A model generated the notes under the pieces. It did not search any database. It saw only the letters and a list, made by a program, of their open reading frames with translations, and was not told where the DNA came from. DNA of 64,000 bases from Acidaminobacter sp. JC074 (GTDB lineage: Bacteria; Bacillota; Clostridia; Peptostreptococcales; Acidaminobacteraceae), in NCBI RefSeq assembly GCF_022496765.1, contig NZ_VANV01000018.1, positions 62,001-126,000 of the forward strand, in the 5' to 3' direction. Of this stretch, positions 62,173-64,000 are shown piece after piece. The position numbers and the translations under genes are program-made. Position 1 is the stretch's first letter; every line of letters begins with the position of its first letter.

Positions 62173-63993
62173 TCAGTCATCAGTCACTAAATCCAGCGGC
62201 TTAGGATAAGATAAGAGGTAGCCCTGTAAAAGATCACATGAAAGGTCTTCAAGCACTCTGGCCTCATCTTCTTTTTCAACACCTTCTGCTACAACCTTAA
62301 GGTGGTACTGCTTACCTAAGTTGATCATCATCTCTACAAGTTTTAAAACCTTTCTATCTAACAACATGGTATCAATAAATGATTTATCAATTTTTAGTTC
62401 CTGAATATTAAGGTGGGCAAGATATCTTAAGGATGAGTAACCTGAACCAAAATCATCTAATGAAATGGTAAAACCAAGAGTCACAAGTTCTTCTAAAATA
62501 AGCTCTACATGGTCAAGATTTTCTATCAATACTTCTTCAGTTATCTCAAATGTAATCTTTTGAGTAGGTATATGATGTTTCACCACCATGGACTTAATAT
62601 GATCTGTAAAATCACCTGACAATAGATGTGAAGGTGAAATATTTATGGCTATTTTTATATCTTTACCAAAACATTTGCATATTTCATGGTAATTAGAAAA
62701 AACCTGACTGATGATCAGTTCGCCAAATGATTTAGCATAACCAAGTTGTTCAATAATTGGTATAAATGTATCAGGAGCAACTTGTCCTAAAACTTCATCC
62801 TTCCATCTTGCCAAGACTTCTACCCCTAAGAGCTTTCTCGTTTCAGCATGATGTTTTCCCTGAAATACGCAGTAGAACTTGCCTTTTTCAAGAGCCAGTT
62901 TGATTCTTTCCTTTAATAGTTCTTCTTTAAATACAAGTTCCTCCAAAGCGTCATCATAAATGATGCTTCGATCTTTATCGTTGGCTTTTGAATGTGACAA
63001 GGCAAGCCTAGTACGATGGATAACAGAATCAAAGGTATCACCTGAACGACTTTGTACAATTACTGTATGAAAATCAATTTTTTTGGTCATGTTCTTCATA
63101 TTGAACTTAATTTCAAAGTTCTTTTTGAAATCATCAATCCATTTAGATATGTTATCATCTGATTCATTTTCCAGCCAGATGATGAACTCACTGCCGCTCA
63201 TTCTTGCAACCAAAGCCTTGTGATCAAAGTCCTTTAAAAGCGTGGCAACAATCATCAGAACCTGATCACCAATTTTATCGCTGTATATGGAGTTAATCAA
63301 ATGCAGGTTTCTAACATTAAAAACAACTAAATAGCCGCCGATGTTATTTTCTAATCTCGCCTTTACCTCTATCTCAAATAAGTTCATATTCATAAAGCCA
63401 GTCAAGCTGTCGAAGTAGGCCAACTCATATATTTTATCTATACTACTTTCTAGTTCACTGATATTTTCAAATAAATAGTCTCTGATTGAATAAATCATCA
63501 AATGAATAATTAATAAGTATAGTATCAAAACAAAAAATTGAATGATCCATAAGGATATTTCATCTAGTACATGAGTATCTGTCGGATTAAATATGGCTAT
63601 TATATATAGGGATATGTAGGCAAGCACTGTGAAAATCCCCAGTCCTATGCTCTTGTTTCTTGGTAAAAACAATGTCGCTAAAGCATTGGAAATCATAAAG
63701 AGTGCAATACCGGCACTTTCAAACCCACCATCTATAAAAGATAAATAACCTATTATAAAAGGAATGACCAATGTGACACGCATTTTAAACTCATCACTGA
63801 TTTGCCTTCTCATAATGGACATGTAGGCAAATACAGCGCCCATTGCGAAATCTAAATATACAAAAAATTTATCAAAATCTGCGTAAAACAGAATAATTGC
63901 AGTACAAAAACAAACCAAACTTCCTAGTGGCATGATTCTATCAAAATGTTTCTCAACCCGTCTTAAAATCAAATTATTATAGTCTTTTTTCAT
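62173..63993 (-). CDS. Membrane GGDEF-EAL protein, probable c-di-GMP phosphodiesterase
   Basis: A 606-residue protein. Six or so membrane segments fill residues 15-180. The GGDEF domain (about 190-350) is degenerate: the motif is SGSEF, so cyclase activity is unlikely. The EAL domain (about 360-600) has its catalytic set: EVLAR in place of EALLR (Glu kept), FEITEEVL, DDFGSGYSSL, KIDKSFID and EGVE. It should hydrolyse cyclic di-GMP. ATG 63993 is 7 bases from the window end, so a longer start outside cannot be ruled out. Confidence 0.87.
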   Translation of the reverse strand: MKKDYNNLILRRVEKHFDRIMPLGSLVCFCTAIILFYADFDKFFVYLDFAMGAVFAYMSIMRRQISDEFKMRVTLVIPFIIGYLSFIDGGFESAGIALFMISNALATLFLPRNKSIGLGIFTVLAYISLYIIAIFNPTDTHVLDEISLWIIQFFVLILYLLIIHLMIYSIRDYLFENISELESSIDKIYELAYFDSLTGFMNMNLFEIEVKARLENNIGGYLVVFNVRNLHLINSIYSDKIGDQVLMIVATLLKDFDHKALVARMSGSEFIIWLENESDDNISKWIDDFKKNFEIKFNMKNMTKKIDFHTVIVQSRSGDTFDSVIHRTRLALSHSKANDKDRSIIYDDALEELVFKEELLKERIKLALEKGKFYCVFQGKHHAETRKLLGVEVLARWKDEVLGQVAPDTFIPIIEQLGYAKSFGELIISQVFSNYHEICKCFGKDIKIAINISPSHLLSGDFTDHIKSMVVKHHIPTQKITFEITEEVLIENLDHVELILEELVTLGFTISLDDFGSGYSSLRYLAHLNIQELKIDKSFIDTMLLDRKVLKLVEMMINLGKQYHLKVVAEGVEKEDEARVLEDLSCDLLQGYLLSYPKPLDLVTDD

Positions 63994-64000
63994 ATCATCA

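Noticed and set aside
1..64000. CRISPR arrays, insertion sequences, prophage genes, tRNA or rRNA genes
   Set aside because: None seen on reading either strand; no regularly spaced repeats, transposase motifs or cloverleaf candidates were found.

Overview
The window is an AT-rich, densely packed stretch of a bacterial chromosome that looks like an anaerobic member of the Bacillota (Clostridia-type). The evidence is strong Shine-Dalgarno sequences, sigma-A promoters often of the extended -10 type, a four-subunit ferredoxin-dependent 2-oxoacid oxidoreductase, a BceRS-BceAB type module, an IolR/iol divergon, a GEMM-I riboswitch and several GGDEF/EAL proteins. TGA is a normal stop codon here: overlapping ATGA or TTGA junctions occur at 6470, 14274 and 14930. 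No species can be named from this sequence alone.

Layout. 1-4390: a GntR regulator with a truncated aminotransferase, then porC-porD-porA-porB. 4515-8892: an operon of SDR threonine dehydrogenase, NRDE protein, diguanylate cyclase and transketolase. 9074-9793: PHP phosphoesterase. 9799-16999: TPR-GAF-GGDEF protein, BceR, BceS, a GT51 transglycosylase behind its own terminator and BceR-type operator, then BceA and BceB. 17093-21284: XRE-cupin regulator and potABCD. 21499-25606: GH42 beta-galactosidase, EamA exporter, a 52-aa protein and a lipoprotein of the Leu/Ile/Val-binding family. 25746-30306: an orphan histidine kinase, a small gene with an in-frame TGA, and topB. 30524-34209: a four-gene operon of TPR/cold-shock protein, RNase HI, RnlA toxin and RnlB antitoxin. 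34699-40915: HAD phosphatase, GDPD, amidase, CPBP protease and a divergent MerR/Trm112/methyltransferase-like regulator. 41074-43395: transaldolase-family enzyme and 3-hydroxyisobutyryl-CoA hydrolase. 43546-52407: the inositol operon iolC-iolJ-iolB-iolD-iolE-iolG-acylating aldehyde dehydrogenase, with divergent iolR. 52484-55342: B3/B4 protein, TetR regulator and cardiolipin synthase. 55395-63993: two chemoreceptors (one behind a c-di-GMP riboswitch), a GH13 glucosidase, an AIM24-like protein and a GGDEF-EAL protein.

How it works together. The inositol genes encode a route from myo-inositol to DHAP plus malonate semialdehyde. The usual IolA is absent, and a CoA-acylating dehydrogenase of the SauS/EutE kind sits in its place. 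Cyclic-di-GMP signalling recurs: two probable cyclases, one probable phosphodiesterase and one riboswitch controlling a chemoreceptor. The Bce module appears to couple sensing of cell-wall-active peptides to both an ABC detoxification transporter and a peptidoglycan polymerase.

Most noteworthy are: (1) the operon that joins RnlAB to its own RNase HI and a TPR/cold-shock protein, a likely elaborated anti-phage toxin-antitoxin system; (2) a 101-residue candidate selenoprotein with a C-x-x-U motif and a SECIS-like hairpin; (3) the GT51 gene under a textbook BceR-type operator inside the Bce locus.
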